64,000 nt of DNA from Chromobacterium vaccinii. GTDB lineage: Bacteria; Pseudomonadota; Gammaproteobacteria; Burkholderiales; Chromobacteriaceae. The translations under genes and the position numbers were made by a program. Of this stretch, positions 18,321 to 27,312 are shown in pieces. Numbering within the stretch: position 1 is the first letter of the stretch; each line of letters opens with the position of its first letter. Under the pieces are notes generated by a model. It was not told where the DNA came from. It did no database searches and worked only from the letters and a program-made list of their open reading frames with translations. The stretch covers positions 62,001 through 126,000 of the forward strand of contig NZ_JZJL01000001.1 of assembly GCF_000971335.1 (NCBI RefSeq), read 5' to 3'.

Positions 18321-19904
18321 ATGGACTTTTCATGGCTGTCCGACCCCGCCGCCTGGCTGGGCCTTTTCACGCTGATCGTCCTCGAGATCGTACTCGGCAT
18401 AGACAACCTGATCTTCGTGGCCATCCTGGCCGACAAACTCCCTCCGGAACAACGCGACCGCGCCCGCATCGTCGGCCTGTCGCTGGCCCTGGTCATGCGC
18501 CTGATCCTGCTGGCCAGCATCTCCTGGCTGGTCACGCTGACCACGCCGCTGTTCTCGGTCATGGGGGTCGGCTTCGCCGGCCGCGACCTGATCATGCTGG
18601 GCGGCGGCGTGTTTCTGCTGTTCAAGGCCACCACCGAGCTGCATGAGCGGCTGGAAGGCGTCGACCACGTCAAGAGCGGCGGCCAGCGCGCCTACGCCGC
18701 CTTCGCCACCGTGGTGGCGCAGATCCTGGTGCTGGACGCGGTGTTCTCGATCGACTCGGTGATCACCGCCATCGGCATGTCCGAACACCTGCCGGTGATG
18801 ATGCTGGCCGTGATCATCGCCATGATCCTGATGATCGCCGCCAGCAAGCCGCTGACCGCCTTCGTCAACGCCCATCCGACCGTGGTGATGCTGTGCCTGG
18901 GCTTCCTGCTGATGATCGGCTTCAGCCTGATCGCCGACGGCTTCGGCTTCCATATTCCCAAGGGCTATCTGTATGCGGCGATCGGCTTCTCGGTCTTGAT
19001 CGAGGCCTTCAACCAGGTGTCGCAGGCCAACCGCATCCGCTACCTGAACCGCTCGCAAAGCTTCCGCGAGCGCACCGCCAACGCGGTGCTGAGCCTGATG
19101 GGCAGCCGCCTGACCGCCGCCAGCGCCGACGAGGCCAAGCCCGAGGCCGGCCCGCAGCAGGTGGAGGACACCGCCTTCGGCCACAACGAGCGCGCGATGA
19201 TACACAGCGTGCTGACCCTGGCCGAGCGGCCGATCCGCGTGATCGCCACCCCGCGCGCCGACATCCACCGCCTGGACCTGAGCCAGCCGGAAGCGGCCCA
19301 GCGCCAGGCGCTGCGCGACAGCCCCTACTCCCGCCTGGTGGTGATCCGCGACGGCAGCATAGACGAGCCCCTGGGCATCGTCGCCCGCAAGGATCTGCTG
19401 GCCCAGCTCTTGGACGGCCGCGCGCTCGACATCGACGCCGCGCTGCGCCAGCCGCTGGTGCTGCCGGAAACCGTCACCGTGCTGAAGGCGCTGGAAAGCT
19501 TCCGCCAGAACGCCGCCGACATGGCCTTCGTGGTCAACGAGTTCGGCAGCCTGGAAGGCATCGTCACCCAGAAAGACCTGATGGAGGCGATCGCCGGCGA
19601 ATTCCCGGAAGAGCACGAGCGCCACGAGCGCCCGGCCATCGTGGTGAACGGCGACGGCAGCTACGACGTCGAAGGCAGCCTGGAGCTCGTCACGCTGGAG
19701 CAGTACCTGGCGCTGGGCGACTTCGAGGACGAAGACTTCCACACCGTGGCCGGCCTGCTGATGGACTGCCTGGAGCGCATCCCGCGCGAAGGCGACGAAG
19801 TGACCGTCGGCGAATGGAAGCTGCGCGTCACCGCGCAGAAGGGCAATCGCACCGAACGGGTGCTGATCAGCCCGCTGGCCAACGGCTTCGATGCCGCCAT
19901 CTGA
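18321..19904 (+). CDS. TerC-family membrane protein with CBS and CorC/HlyC domains
   Basis: 527 residues. The N-terminal TerC domain (about residues 1-230) has seven or so membrane segments and the acidic motifs [11 protein letters not shown] and [14 protein letters not shown] that may bind metal. A CBS pair (about 285-415) and a CorC/HlyC C-terminal domain (about 435-520, [13 protein letters not shown]) follow. This is the YoaE/YegH architecture. Related TerC proteins export manganese; here metal transport is an inference. It overlaps the next gene by 14 bases. Confidence 0.88.
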   Translation: MDFSWLSDPAAWLGLFTLIVLEIVLGIDNLIFVAILADKLPPEQRDRARIVGLSLALVMRLILLASISWLVTLTTPLFSVMGVGFAGRDLIMLGGGVFLLFKATTELHERLEGVDHVKSGGQRAYAAFATVVAQILVLDAVFSIDSVITAIGMSEHLPVMMLAVIIAMILMIAASKPLTAFVNAHPTVVMLCLGFLLMIGFSLIADGFGFHIPKGYLYAAIGFSVLIEAFNQVSQANRIRYLNRSQSFRERTANAVLSLMGSRLTAASADEAKPEAGPQQVEDTAFGHNERAMIHSVLTLAERPIRVIATPRADIHRLDLSQPEAAQRQALRDSPYSRLVVIRDGSIDEPLGIVARKDLLAQLLDGRALDIDAALRQPLVLPETVTVLKALESFRQNAADMAFVVNEFGSLEGIVTQKDLMEAIAGEFPEEHERHERPAIVVNGDGSYDVEGSLELVTLEQYLALGDFEDEDFHTVAGLLMDCLERIPREGDEVTVGEWKLRVTAQKGNRTERVLISPLANGFDAAI

Positions 19905-20190
19905 GCATGAGCCGGGGCCGTCCAGGCCCTGGTTTCTCTACGTGCTGCGCTGCGCCGACGGCGCGCTGTACACCGGCGTCAGCACCGACGTCGCGCGCCG
20001 CTATCGCCAGCACCTGGCCGGCAAGGGCGCGCGCTACACCCGCCTCAATCCGCCGGTCGCCGTCGAACTGGTGATCGAATATCCCGGCCGCTCCGCCGCG
20101 CTGCGGGCCGAGCACGCGTTCAAACAACTCTCCGCCGCGGCCAAACGGGATTTTCTGCGCGTCCACGGCGATGCCGATCGGGCATCCTGA
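19891..20190 (+). CDS. GIY-YIG family protein (YhbQ/UPF0213)
   Basis: 99 residues. The GIY-YIG nuclease core is seen as [19 protein letters not shown] (the first tyrosine in LYVL, the second in LYTG), with R-RYRQH and the later conserved Glu ([10 protein letters not shown]). Stand-alone small members such as YhbQ have weak or unknown nuclease roles. It overlaps the end of the TerC-like gene and is probably co-transcribed with it. Confidence 0.9.
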   Translation: MPPSEHEPGPSRPWFLYVLRCADGALYTGVSTDVARRYRQHLAGKGARYTRLNPPVAVELVIEYPGRSAALRAEHAFKQLSAAAKRDFLRVHGDADRAS

Positions 20191-20335
20191 CACGGCCGCC
20201 ACGCACTTTGTAAACAGCTGTAAAGGCAGGCGTATTTACATATATGTACATATGTCTTATCCAGACTATCTCTCCCGGTAAGGCTTAGGCTGAAGTGCAG
20301 GCAAGCCTTGCCTGCGCCTCAACGGGAGAACCGCC

Positions 20336-20683
20336 ATGAACAAGCTCGCTCGCACTACCCTGTCCGCCACCCTGCTCGCCGCCTGCGGCTTGGCCTTCGC
20401 CGGCTCCGCGCTGGCCGACGAAACCCAGTGGCAGAAAGACCATCCGCGCCGCGAAGAAGTGAACAAGCGGCTGGCCAATCAGAACCGCCGCATCAAGCAG
20501 GAAGAAAAGAGCGGCCAGATCAGCAAGGCCGAAGCGCATAAGCTGCACAAGGAAGACAAGAACATCCGCCAGCAGGAACGCGACATGTCCAAGCTCGACC
20601 ATGGCCACATCACCAAGCAGGACCAGAAAACGCTGAACCAGGAAGAAAACGGCGTCAGCCAGCAGATCAAGAGCGGCAACTAG
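20336..20683 (+). CDS. Small secreted Gln/Lys-rich protein
   Basis: 115 residues. A signal peptide (cleaved near ALADE) is followed by about 90 residues of charged helix rich in Q, K, E and N. It carries a loose repeat of the type NRRIKQEEKSGQISKAEA / NIRQQERDMSKLDHGHITKQD. It resembles widespread proteobacterial periplasmic proteins of unknown role. GGGAGAA precedes the ATG. Not recognised further; a coiled-coil or helical hairpin is likely. Confidence 0.75.
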   Translation: MNKLARTTLSATLLAACGLAFAGSALADETQWQKDHPRREEVNKRLANQNRRIKQEEKSGQISKAEAHKLHKEDKNIRQQERDMSKLDHGHITKQDQKTLNQEENGVSQQIKSGN

Positions 20684-20812
20684 CCGTCCCCCTCGCGCGC
20701 CGAAAGCGGACGGCGCGTCCCCTCCTTCCCGAAGCTGGCCGCAAGCACGCGATGGGCGGTATAGTAAACGCCATCGTCATCATGCGCGGCCGGTCCGCCA
20801 CGGGGAAAATCC

Positions 20813-21730
20813 ATGTCAAACCGCATGTCCCGCTTCGCCGCGCTGCTGGCCGGCATCCTGCTGGCCTCCGCCGCCGGCGCGGCCGACGCCGTCCGCGTCG
20901 GCTCCAAGATAGACACCGAGGGCGCATTGCTGGGCAATATCATCCAGCAAGTGCTGCAGGCCCACGGCGTGAAGACCGAGGGCCGGCTGTCGCTGGGCAA
21001 CACCAAGGTGGTGCGCACCGCCATCGCCGCCGGCGAAATCGACATCTATCCCGAATACACCGGCAACGGCGCCTTCTTCTTCTCCGACGAAAAGAACCCG
21101 GCGTGGAAATCCGCCGCCGCCGGCTACCAGCGCGTCAAGCAGCTGGATTACGACAAGAACCGCATCGTCTGGCTGGCGCCGGCGCCGGCCAACAACACCT
21201 GGACCATCGCCGTGCGCCGCGACGTGGCCGCCGCCAATCGCCTGCAATCGCTGGCCGACCTGGGCGCCTGGCTGGGCCGCGGCGGCCGCTTCAAGCTGGC
21301 CGCCTCGGCGGAGTTCATCGAACGGCCGGACGCGCTGCCCGCCTTCCAGAACGCCTACGGCTTCAAGCTGCGCCAGGATCAGCTGCTGGCGCTGGCCGGC
21401 GGCGACACCTCGGCCACCATCAAGGCCGCGGCCGAGCAGACATCCGGCGTCAACGCGGCGATGGCCTACGGCACCGACGGCCCGGTGGCCGGGCTGGGCC
21501 TGGTCGCGCTGGCCGATCCCCAGGGCGTGCAGCCGGTGTACGCGCCGACGCCCATCATCCGCGCCGACGCGCTGGCCCGCCATCCCGAGATCGCCGCCTG
21601 GCTCAAGCCGGTGTTCCAGTCGCTGGACGAAGCGACCTTGCAGAAACTCAACGCCAGCATCGCGCTGGAAGGCCGCAACGCGCGCCAGGTGGCGGCCGGC
21701 TACCTGAAGCGCAAGGGCTTCATCAAGTGA
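20813..21730 (+). CDS. osmF: Quaternary amine ABC transporter substrate-binding protein (OsmF/YehZ-like)
   Basis: 305 residues. A signal peptide is followed by an OpuAC-type binding domain (VRVGSKIDTEGALLGNII ... IDIYPEYTGNGAFFF). The IYPEYTG motif belongs to the glycine betaine/choline/carnitine binding family. The order of binding protein, permease, ATPase, permease matches E. coli yehZYXW. It should deliver a betaine-like compound to the permeases; the exact ligand is unknown. Expression under osmotic or stationary-phase stress is inferred from homologues only. Confidence 0.85.
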   Translation: MSNRMSRFAALLAGILLASAAGAADAVRVGSKIDTEGALLGNIIQQVLQAHGVKTEGRLSLGNTKVVRTAIAAGEIDIYPEYTGNGAFFFSDEKNPAWKSAAAGYQRVKQLDYDKNRIVWLAPAPANNTWTIAVRRDVAAANRLQSLADLGAWLGRGGRFKLAASAEFIERPDALPAFQNAYGFKLRQDQLLALAGGDTSATIKAAAEQTSGVNAAMAYGTDGPVAGLGLVALADPQGVQPVYAPTPIIRADALARHPEIAAWLKPVFQSLDEATLQKLNASIALEGRNARQVAAGYLKRKGFIK

Positions 21731-21749
21731 CGCCGCGGACGCCCGCCTG

Positions 21750-22889
21750 ATGCGGCTGCATAACCGGGTGCAGCTGGCATTGGCGCTGCTGCTGCTGGCC
21801 GGCCTATGCAGCCCGCTGCTCAGCCACGCCCCCAACCGCCTGCTCAGCGGCCAGGGCTTGCGCCTTCCGGCGCTGCCCGGCGCCTTCTGGCTGATCGTTC
21901 CGGCGCTGCCTTTGCTGCTGTCGCCGTGGCTGCGCCCGTCGCGCCGGCTGCGCGGCCTGCTGGCCTTGTGCGCCGTCCTGCTGGCCAACGGGCTGTTGCT
22001 GCTGGCCGGCGTCGAGGCCGCGCGGCTGGGAGGGGGCGATTCCGACTCGCTGGCCCGCACCGCCTTCGGCGCCGGTTTCTGGCTGCTGCAGCTGGCCGCC
22101 TGCCTGCAACTGGCCGAATCGCTGCGCGGCCTGGCCCTGAGTCCGCCCGCCCGCGCGCTCATAGCGTGCGCCGGCTGCCTGCCGGCCTTGGCGCTGCTGG
22201 CAGCCGGCCGATTGGACGCGCTGGCGCTGCTGCGCGAATACCATAACGATCCCGACGCGTTCAGCCAGGCGCTGCTGCGCCATCTGCAACTAGTGAGCCT
22301 GTCTGTGCTGCCGGCCGCGCTGCTGGGCGCGGCGCTGGGGCTGGCCGCCTTCCGCCGGCCGCGCGCCGAAGCCTGGCTGTTCCCGATCTTGAACACCTTG
22401 CAGACCACCCCCTCGCTGGCCTTGTTCGCTCTGCTGATCGCGCCGCTGGCCTGGCTGGGACGGCTGTGGCCGCAATCGGGCATCGCCGGCGTCGGCCTGG
22501 CGCCGGCCGTGACCGCGCTGACGCTGTACTCGCTGCTGCCGATGACCCACGGCACGCTGGCCGCGCTGCGCCAGGTGCCGGCCGCCGTCCGCGACAGCGC
22601 GCGCGGCATCGGCATGTCGCCGTGGCAGATCTTCCGCCGGGTGGAACTGCCGCTGGCGCTGCCGGTGTTCATCGCCGGCCTGCGCGTCACCACGGTGCAG
22701 GCGGTGGGTCTGGCCGCGGTGGCGGCGCTGATCGGCGCCGGCGGCTTCGGGGCCATCCTGTTCCAGGGCCTGTCGGCCAGCGCGCCGGACCAGGTGCTGC
22801 TGGGCGTGCTGCCCATCGTGCTGCTCACCCTGTGCTGCGACGCCGTCTTCAAACTACTGGCCTCCCGGCTGGAGCCCGTGCCCCGATGA
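21750..22889 (+). CDS. yehY: ABC transporter permease (YehY-like)
   Basis: 379 residues. N-terminal extra membrane segments (residues 1-160) precede a standard binding-protein-dependent permease domain with the EAA-loop segment AARGIGMS-type (DSARGIGMSPWQIFRRVELP). Its stop codon overlaps the ATPase start (ATGA). It forms the membrane channel with the shorter permease two genes downstream. Confidence 0.87.
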   Translation: MRLHNRVQLALALLLLAGLCSPLLSHAPNRLLSGQGLRLPALPGAFWLIVPALPLLLSPWLRPSRRLRGLLALCAVLLANGLLLLAGVEAARLGGGDSDSLARTAFGAGFWLLQLAACLQLAESLRGLALSPPARALIACAGCLPALALLAAGRLDALALLREYHNDPDAFSQALLRHLQLVSLSVLPAALLGAALGLAAFRRPRAEAWLFPILNTLQTTPSLALFALLIAPLAWLGRLWPQSGIAGVGLAPAVTALTLYSLLPMTHGTLAALRQVPAAVRDSARGIGMSPWQIFRRVELPLALPVFIAGLRVTTVQAVGLAAVAALIGAGGFGAILFQGLSASAPDQVLLGVLPIVLLTLCCDAVFKLLASRLEPVPR

Positions 22890-23815
22890 TTGAAATCGCC
22901 AACGTCAACAAAGCCTTCCACGGCGCGCCCGCGGTGGCCGACCTGTCGTTGACCGTCGCCGAAGGCGAATTCGCGGTGTTGGTGGGCACCTCCGGCTCCG
23001 GCAAGTCCACCATGCTGAAAATGCTGAACCGGCTGCTGGAGCCGGACAGCGGCGAGATCCGCATCGCCGGCCGCGACATCCACGCCCAGCCGCCGGAACT
23101 GCTGCGCCGCCATATCGGCTACGCGATCCAGTCCGTCGGCCTGTTCCCGCACTGGACCGTCGAGCAGAACATCGCCGCGGTGCCGCAACTGCTGAAATGG
23201 CCGCGCCCGCGAATACAGGCCCGGGTGGACGAGCTGCTGGCGCTGCTCAGGCTGCCCGCCGACTTCCGCCGCCGCTACCCGCACCAATTGTCCGGCGGCC
23301 AGCAGCAGCGCGTCGGCGTGGCCCGGGCGCTGGCGGCCGATCCCGACCTGCTGCTGATGGACGAGCCCTTCGGCGCGCTGGACCCGGTGACCCGCGCCAA
23401 CCTGCAGCAGGAGCTGGCCCGCATCCACCGCCTGTCCGGCAAGACCATCATCCTGGTCACCCACGACATCGACGAGGCGCTGTTGCTGGGCCAGCGCATC
23501 GCGGTGATGGACCAGGGCCGCATCCAGCAGCAGGGCAGCCCGCGCGACATCCTGCTGAATCCGGCCAACGGCTTCGTCCGCGGCTTCTTCCAGCCGGACG
23601 AGGCCGGCGTGCGGCTGCTGGGGCTGTTGCGCGTGGCCGATCGGCTGCGCCCGGGCGAGCGCGCCGCCGGCGCCGCCCTGCGCGCCGACGCCACGCTGCG
23701 CGAAGCGCTGTCCGCCTTCATCGTGCAGGGCGCGGCGGCGCTGCCGGTGATCGACGCCGCGGGAGCGGAAGTGGGCGCGCTGCGTTTCGAAGACCTGCTG
23801 GGCTCGTCGGCATGA
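22886..23815 (+). CDS. yehX: ABC transporter ATP-binding protein (YehX-like)
   Basis: 309 residues. The nucleotide-binding domain has Walker A GTSGSGKST near residue 36, signature LSGGQQQRV near residue 135, Walker B LLLMDEPFGALD and the switch His in VTHDIDEA. A short C-terminal CBS-like part follows (about 250-309), as in OpuA-type osmosensing ATPases. Its start overlaps the yehY stop and its stop overlaps the next start. Confidence 0.92.
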   Translation: MIEIANVNKAFHGAPAVADLSLTVAEGEFAVLVGTSGSGKSTMLKMLNRLLEPDSGEIRIAGRDIHAQPPELLRRHIGYAIQSVGLFPHWTVEQNIAAVPQLLKWPRPRIQARVDELLALLRLPADFRRRYPHQLSGGQQQRVGVARALAADPDLLLMDEPFGALDPVTRANLQQELARIHRLSGKTIILVTHDIDEALLLGQRIAVMDQGRIQQQGSPRDILLNPANGFVRGFFQPDEAGVRLLGLLRVADRLRPGERAAGAALRADATLREALSAFIVQGAAALPVIDAAGAEVGALRFEDLLGSSA

Positions 23816-24543
23816 GGCGGCGCGCGGGGCTGATCGCCGGCGCGCTGGCCCTGGCCGCGCTGCTGCTGGGCCTGCCGCGCAGCGCGCCATTGTTTCACTA
23901 CTGGTTTCCCGAGCTGGACCGTCCGCTGTATCTGCAGGACGACTTCGGCGAGCTGCTGCTGGCGCATCTGGCCATCGTCGCGCTGTCCGGCGGCGCGGCG
24001 GCCCTGCTGGGGATAAGCGCCGCGCTGTGGACCTGCCGGCCTGCCGGACGCGATTTCCGCCCGCTGTTGGAAACGCTGCTGTCCATCGCCCAATCGTTTC
24101 CGCCGGTGGCGGTGCTGGCGCTGACGGTCCCGCTGATCGGCTTCGGCGCCGCGCCGGCGCTGGTCGCGCTGGCGCTGTACAGCCTGCTGCCGATCACCCA
24201 CGCCGCGCTGGCCGGCCTGGCATCGGTGCCGGAAGACGCGCGCGAGACCGCCCGCGGCATCGGCATGAGCGCGCGCCAGATGCTGTGGCGGGTGGAGCTG
24301 CCCTTGGCCGCGCCGGTGATCGTGGCCGGCGTGCGCACCGCGATGGTGATCAATATCGGCACCGCCGCGCTGGCCTCCACCGTCGGCGCGCGCACGCTGG
24401 GGCTGCCCATCATCGTCGGCCTGTCCGGCTTCAACACCGCCTACGTGATCCAGGGCGCGCTGCCGGTGGCGCTGCTGGCGATCGTCGTCGATCAGGCGTT
24501 TCAGTGGTTGGGGGAATGGCTGACGCCGCAGCGCCAGGCGTAA
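23812..24543 (+). CDS. yehW: ABC transporter permease (YehW-like)
   Basis: 243 residues with about six membrane segments and the permease loop ETARGIGMSARQMLWRVELP. The ATG overlaps the ATPase stop (ATGA), so the four genes form a tightly coupled operon. It ends 72 bases before a convergent gene; that gap carries two DnaA-box-like sites. Confidence 0.9.
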   Translation: MRRRAGLIAGALALAALLLGLPRSAPLFHYWFPELDRPLYLQDDFGELLLAHLAIVALSGGAAALLGISAALWTCRPAGRDFRPLLETLLSIAQSFPPVAVLALTVPLIGFGAAPALVALALYSLLPITHAALAGLASVPEDARETARGIGMSARQMLWRVELPLAAPVIVAGVRTAMVINIGTAALASTVGARTLGLPIIVGLSGFNTAYVIQGALPVALLAIVVDQAFQWLGEWLTPQRQA

Positions 24544-24573
24544 ACTGCGCTCCCTGACCGCGCTGCGCTGCGC

Positions 24574-24611
24574 TGTGGATAAAAGACGTCGAACGGCCTG
24601 GCTGTGGATAA
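24574..24611 (-). promoter_or_regulatory. Pair of perfect DnaA boxes, 29 bases apart
   Basis: TGTGGATAA occurs at 24574-24582 and 24603-24611; its reverse complement TTATCCACA is the consensus high-affinity DnaA box. The pair lies in the short gap between two convergent genes. A second pair with the same 29-base spacing lies at 27189. Confidence 0.6.
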
Positions 24612-24615
24612 ATTT

Positions 24616-25452
24616 TCAGTCCCTGGCGAACAGCGCTTCCGCCTCGGCAAAGCCATAGCTGTGCGCACTCATCGCCGGCCACTCGCCCTGCATCGCCTCA
24701 TCGGCCATGCGCCGAACCAGACCCATCACCGCCAGCATCGGCCCCACGCCCAGGCTAACGCGCCGCACGCCGGCGTCGAACCAGGCGTCCGCCCCGGCCA
24801 CATCCGGCAACGCCATCAAGTTCAGCGGACCATGCAAACGTTGCGCCAGCCATGCAGCCTCCGCGACATCGCTTAGTCCTGGCACAAACACCATGTCGGC
24901 CCCGGCAGCCAAATAAGCGTTGCCGCGCGCCAGCGTCTCCTCCAGCCGCCGCTCCGACGTCAAGCCAAGATCGAGCAGATAGGTGTCGATGCGGGCGTTG
25001 ATCCACAGTGGCGCGTCCATCTGACCGGCGGCCTGCCTGGCCGCGGCCAGACGCTCACACTGCGCCGCCGTTTCAAACAGCGGTTGCGGCAGCCGCCCGT
25101 GGCCGTTGTCCTCCAGGTTGACGCCGACCGCGCCGGCCTCGATCGCGCCTTTCACCGTCAACGCCACATCCTCCGGCGCCAGGCCATAGCCCGCCTCGAT
25201 ATCGGCGCTGACCGGCACCGCCACGCTGGCCGCGATACGGGCGATCTCGCCCAGCATCGCCTCGCGGCCTATGCGCTGGGCGTCGCCCAGGCCGCGGGCA
25301 TAGGCGATGCCTCCGCTAGTGGTGGCGATAGCCGCATGGCCGGCTGCCTCGAACAGCCGGGCGCTGGCAGCGTCCCAGGCGTTGGGCAGCATCAGCCGGC
25401 CCTGCAGGTTCAATTGGCGGAAGCGTTCAAAACGGGACAAAGGCGCAATCAT
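24616..25452 (-). CDS. Isocitrate lyase/phosphoenolpyruvate mutase family protein
   Basis: 278 residues. The PEP mutase/ICL TIM-barrel shows LPNAWDAASARLFEAAG, SADIEAGYG (metal-binding Asp and Glu) and GAVGVNLEDN. It lacks the KKCGH motif of true isocitrate lyase, so it is one of the broad carboxyvinyl-carboxyphosphonate mutase/oxaloacetate hydrolase-like enzymes. It breaks or makes C-C or C-P bonds in small oxoacids; the substrate is unknown. It diverges from the ada/alkA-like gene. Confidence 0.88.
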   Translation of the reverse strand: MIAPLSRFERFRQLNLQGRLMLPNAWDAASARLFEAAGHAAIATTSGGIAYARGLGDAQRIGREAMLGEIARIAASVAVPVSADIEAGYGLAPEDVALTVKGAIEAGAVGVNLEDNGHGRLPQPLFETAAQCERLAAARQAAGQMDAPLWINARIDTYLLDLGLTSERRLEETLARGNAYLAAGADMVFVPGLSDVAEAAWLAQRLHGPLNLMALPDVAGADAWFDAGVRRVSLGVGPMLAVMGLVRRMADEAMQGEWPAMSAHSYGFAEAEALFARD

Positions 25453-25595
25453 GGCGCGTACTCCGGTTGGAAATGGGACGCCATCGTCGCTCGGTAGCCA
25501 CTCATCGGCTGGCGGTTTTCGGCCATCGACAACATCCCGGGGTCAATGTCCGAAAACCGCTGGCCGGCGCCGCGCGTTGCCCGCATCATCGCGCG

Positions 25596-26801
25596 ATGGA
25601 ACTCGATCCCGATCTCTGCCACCGCGCATTGGCCAGCCGCGACGCCCGCTTCGACGGCCGCTTCTTCATCGCCGTGCGCAGCACCGGCATCTACTGCCGC
25701 CCGATCTGCCCGGCGCGCACCGCCAAACGCGAGAACATCGCCGTCTACCCCACCGCCGCCGCGGCGCAGGAGGCCGGCTTTCGCCCCTGTCTGCGCTGCC
25801 GTCCGGAAGCCGCGCCCGATTCCGGCGCTTGGCGCGGCGTGGCCAACAGCGGGCACTCGCACACCGTGGCGCGCGCGTTGGCGCTGATCGAGCAGGGCGC
25901 GTTGGACGATGGCGGCATGGCAGGGCTGGTGGACAAATTGGGCGTGGGCGAACGCCAGTTGCGGCGGCTGTTCGCCGAACACGTCGGCGCCTCGCCGCTG
26001 ACGGTGGCGCAAACGCGACGGGTGCTGTTGGCGAAGCAATTGATCCACGAAACGCGGCTGCCGCTGACCGACATCGCCTTCGCCGCCGGCTTCGGCAGCG
26101 TGCGCCGCTTCAACGAAGTATTCCAGCAGCTATACCGCCGCGCCCCGGGCGAGCTGCGCCGCGATGCATCCGCTTGTCAAAACGCGCCTGGGGAAGTCAG
26201 CCTGCTGCTGCGCTATCGGCCGCCTTACGATTGGCCGGACATGCTGGCGCAACTGGCGGCTCATGTAGTCCCGGGGCTTGAAGCTATCCAAGGAGATGTC
26301 TATGCCCGAGTCTTTTGCTGGCGCGGCGTCGCTGGCACGCTGAGCGTCACGCCGACGCGACACCCAGCGCTGCTTGTGACGGTACGAACCCGCCAATGGC
26401 AAGCGCTAGGGGACATTCTGGCCCGCCTGCGCGCCATGCTGGACCTCGCCGCCGACCCAGACTGCATCGAGCGTCATCTAGCGCAAGATCCGATGCTTGC
26501 AGAGCGTGTCGCCGCTCGCCCCGGCTTGCGACTGCTCGGCGCCTGGAGCGTAGCGGAGAGTGTGTGGAAACACGAAACCGCGCCCAGCGATCGCGCCAGC
26601 TGGCTGAACCGGCACGGATGCCCATTGCCATCCGCTGATCCTGCCTTCCCTTCCCTCAGTCATGCTTTCCCACCGAGCCCAAACGCAGAAAACGACATGC
26701 CCCGAGCAGCCGAACCTGATGAGTGCAATCCCATGCCTGTTCCAGCGCATATGGATGCTTGGCGTCCATGGCGGGCTTACGCCCAGCACTATCTGGATTG
26801 A
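25596..26801 (+). pseudogene. Ada/AlkA-type DNA repair gene lacking its glycosylase core
   Basis: The reading frame is open for 401 residues. An Ada metal-binding domain (Cys34 and Cys38 in YCRPICPAR; Cys65 and Cys68) is followed by an AraC-type HTH (about 90-185) and an AlkA N-terminal domain (about 195-305). The family then continues with the HhH-GPD glycosylase domain. Here the match stops at RPGLRLLGAW near residue 317, and a low-complexity stretch follows with no HhH or catalytic Asp. The last 16 residues (MDAWRPWRAYAQHYLD) again match the family's extreme C-terminus. Most likely the glycosylase core was replaced or deleted. The N-terminal Ada and regulator parts could still work. Confidence 0.7.
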
Positions 26802-27118
26802 GACAAAAAGGCGATCAGGTGCGTGGCCGCTCGCCGAACACTTTCGGATACTCACGCCGATACCAGTCCACAGCCTGCTCATGATCCAGCGCAGCAAGGC
26901 CGCGCCGAGCAAGGTCAGCCCAATCGCGCCAGCCGCCTGAGTGCATAAGGCCGACACTCCGTACAAGTCCAACCGGTAATCGGCGGGCATGGCCAACGAG
27001 CGGTGTGCGCCGCCGCCCAGGTTCATCGCCGCGTTGCAAAAGCCGCATCAGCCCATTCATAAGGCAGGGATGCCTACAGGAGCCGGGCCAGTCCACAGCG
27101 CTGCGCGCCTGAAAGCAA

Positions 27119-27141
27119 GAAACCACCGGGGCGGTGGTTTT
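27119..27141. terminator. Bidirectional-type terminator hairpin
   Basis: AAACCACC pairs with GGTGGTTT around GGGGC and is followed by TT on the plus strand, with a T-rich tail on the minus strand also. It probably ends the minus-strand histidine kinase transcript. Confidence 0.6.
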
Positions 27142-27188
27142 GGTGGCAGTTTGCGCGGCTGAAGCGACAATGCATTTCCAGGCAGAGC

Positions 27189-27226
27189 TGTGGATAAAAA
27201 TCGTAGGATCACGTCCTTGTGGATAA
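27189..27226 (-). promoter_or_regulatory. Second pair of perfect DnaA boxes, 29 bases apart
   Basis: TGTGGATAA at 27189-27197 and 27218-27226, each followed by AAA. Spacing and orientation equal those of the pair at 24574-24611, and the bases around them are partly alike. Confidence 0.6.
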
Positions 27227-27312
27227 AACTAAGCCAGAATAAGCATTGGCTACGCTGACAAACAAAGGCAAGACGGTGAGCGGGACAACTGGCTCCAAAA
27301 CCCCACCATGCT

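Larger units (their letters stand above)
26802..27312. other. Intergenic stretch, no confident gene
   Basis: No recognisable gene. A minus-strand reading frame at 26815-27126 has a protein-like tail (DHEQAVDWYRREYPKVFG) but no known family or clear start, and may be a remnant. A terminator-like hairpin (27119-27141) and two DnaA-box-like sites (27189, 27218) occur. The DNA before the histidine kinase stop is otherwise unremarkable. Confidence 0.5.

Noticed and set aside
26815-27126. Minus-strand frame of about 100 residues with a protein-like tail
   Set aside because: No recognised family, no convincing start or ribosome site, and a terminator hairpin overlaps its beginning; noted only as a possible remnant.
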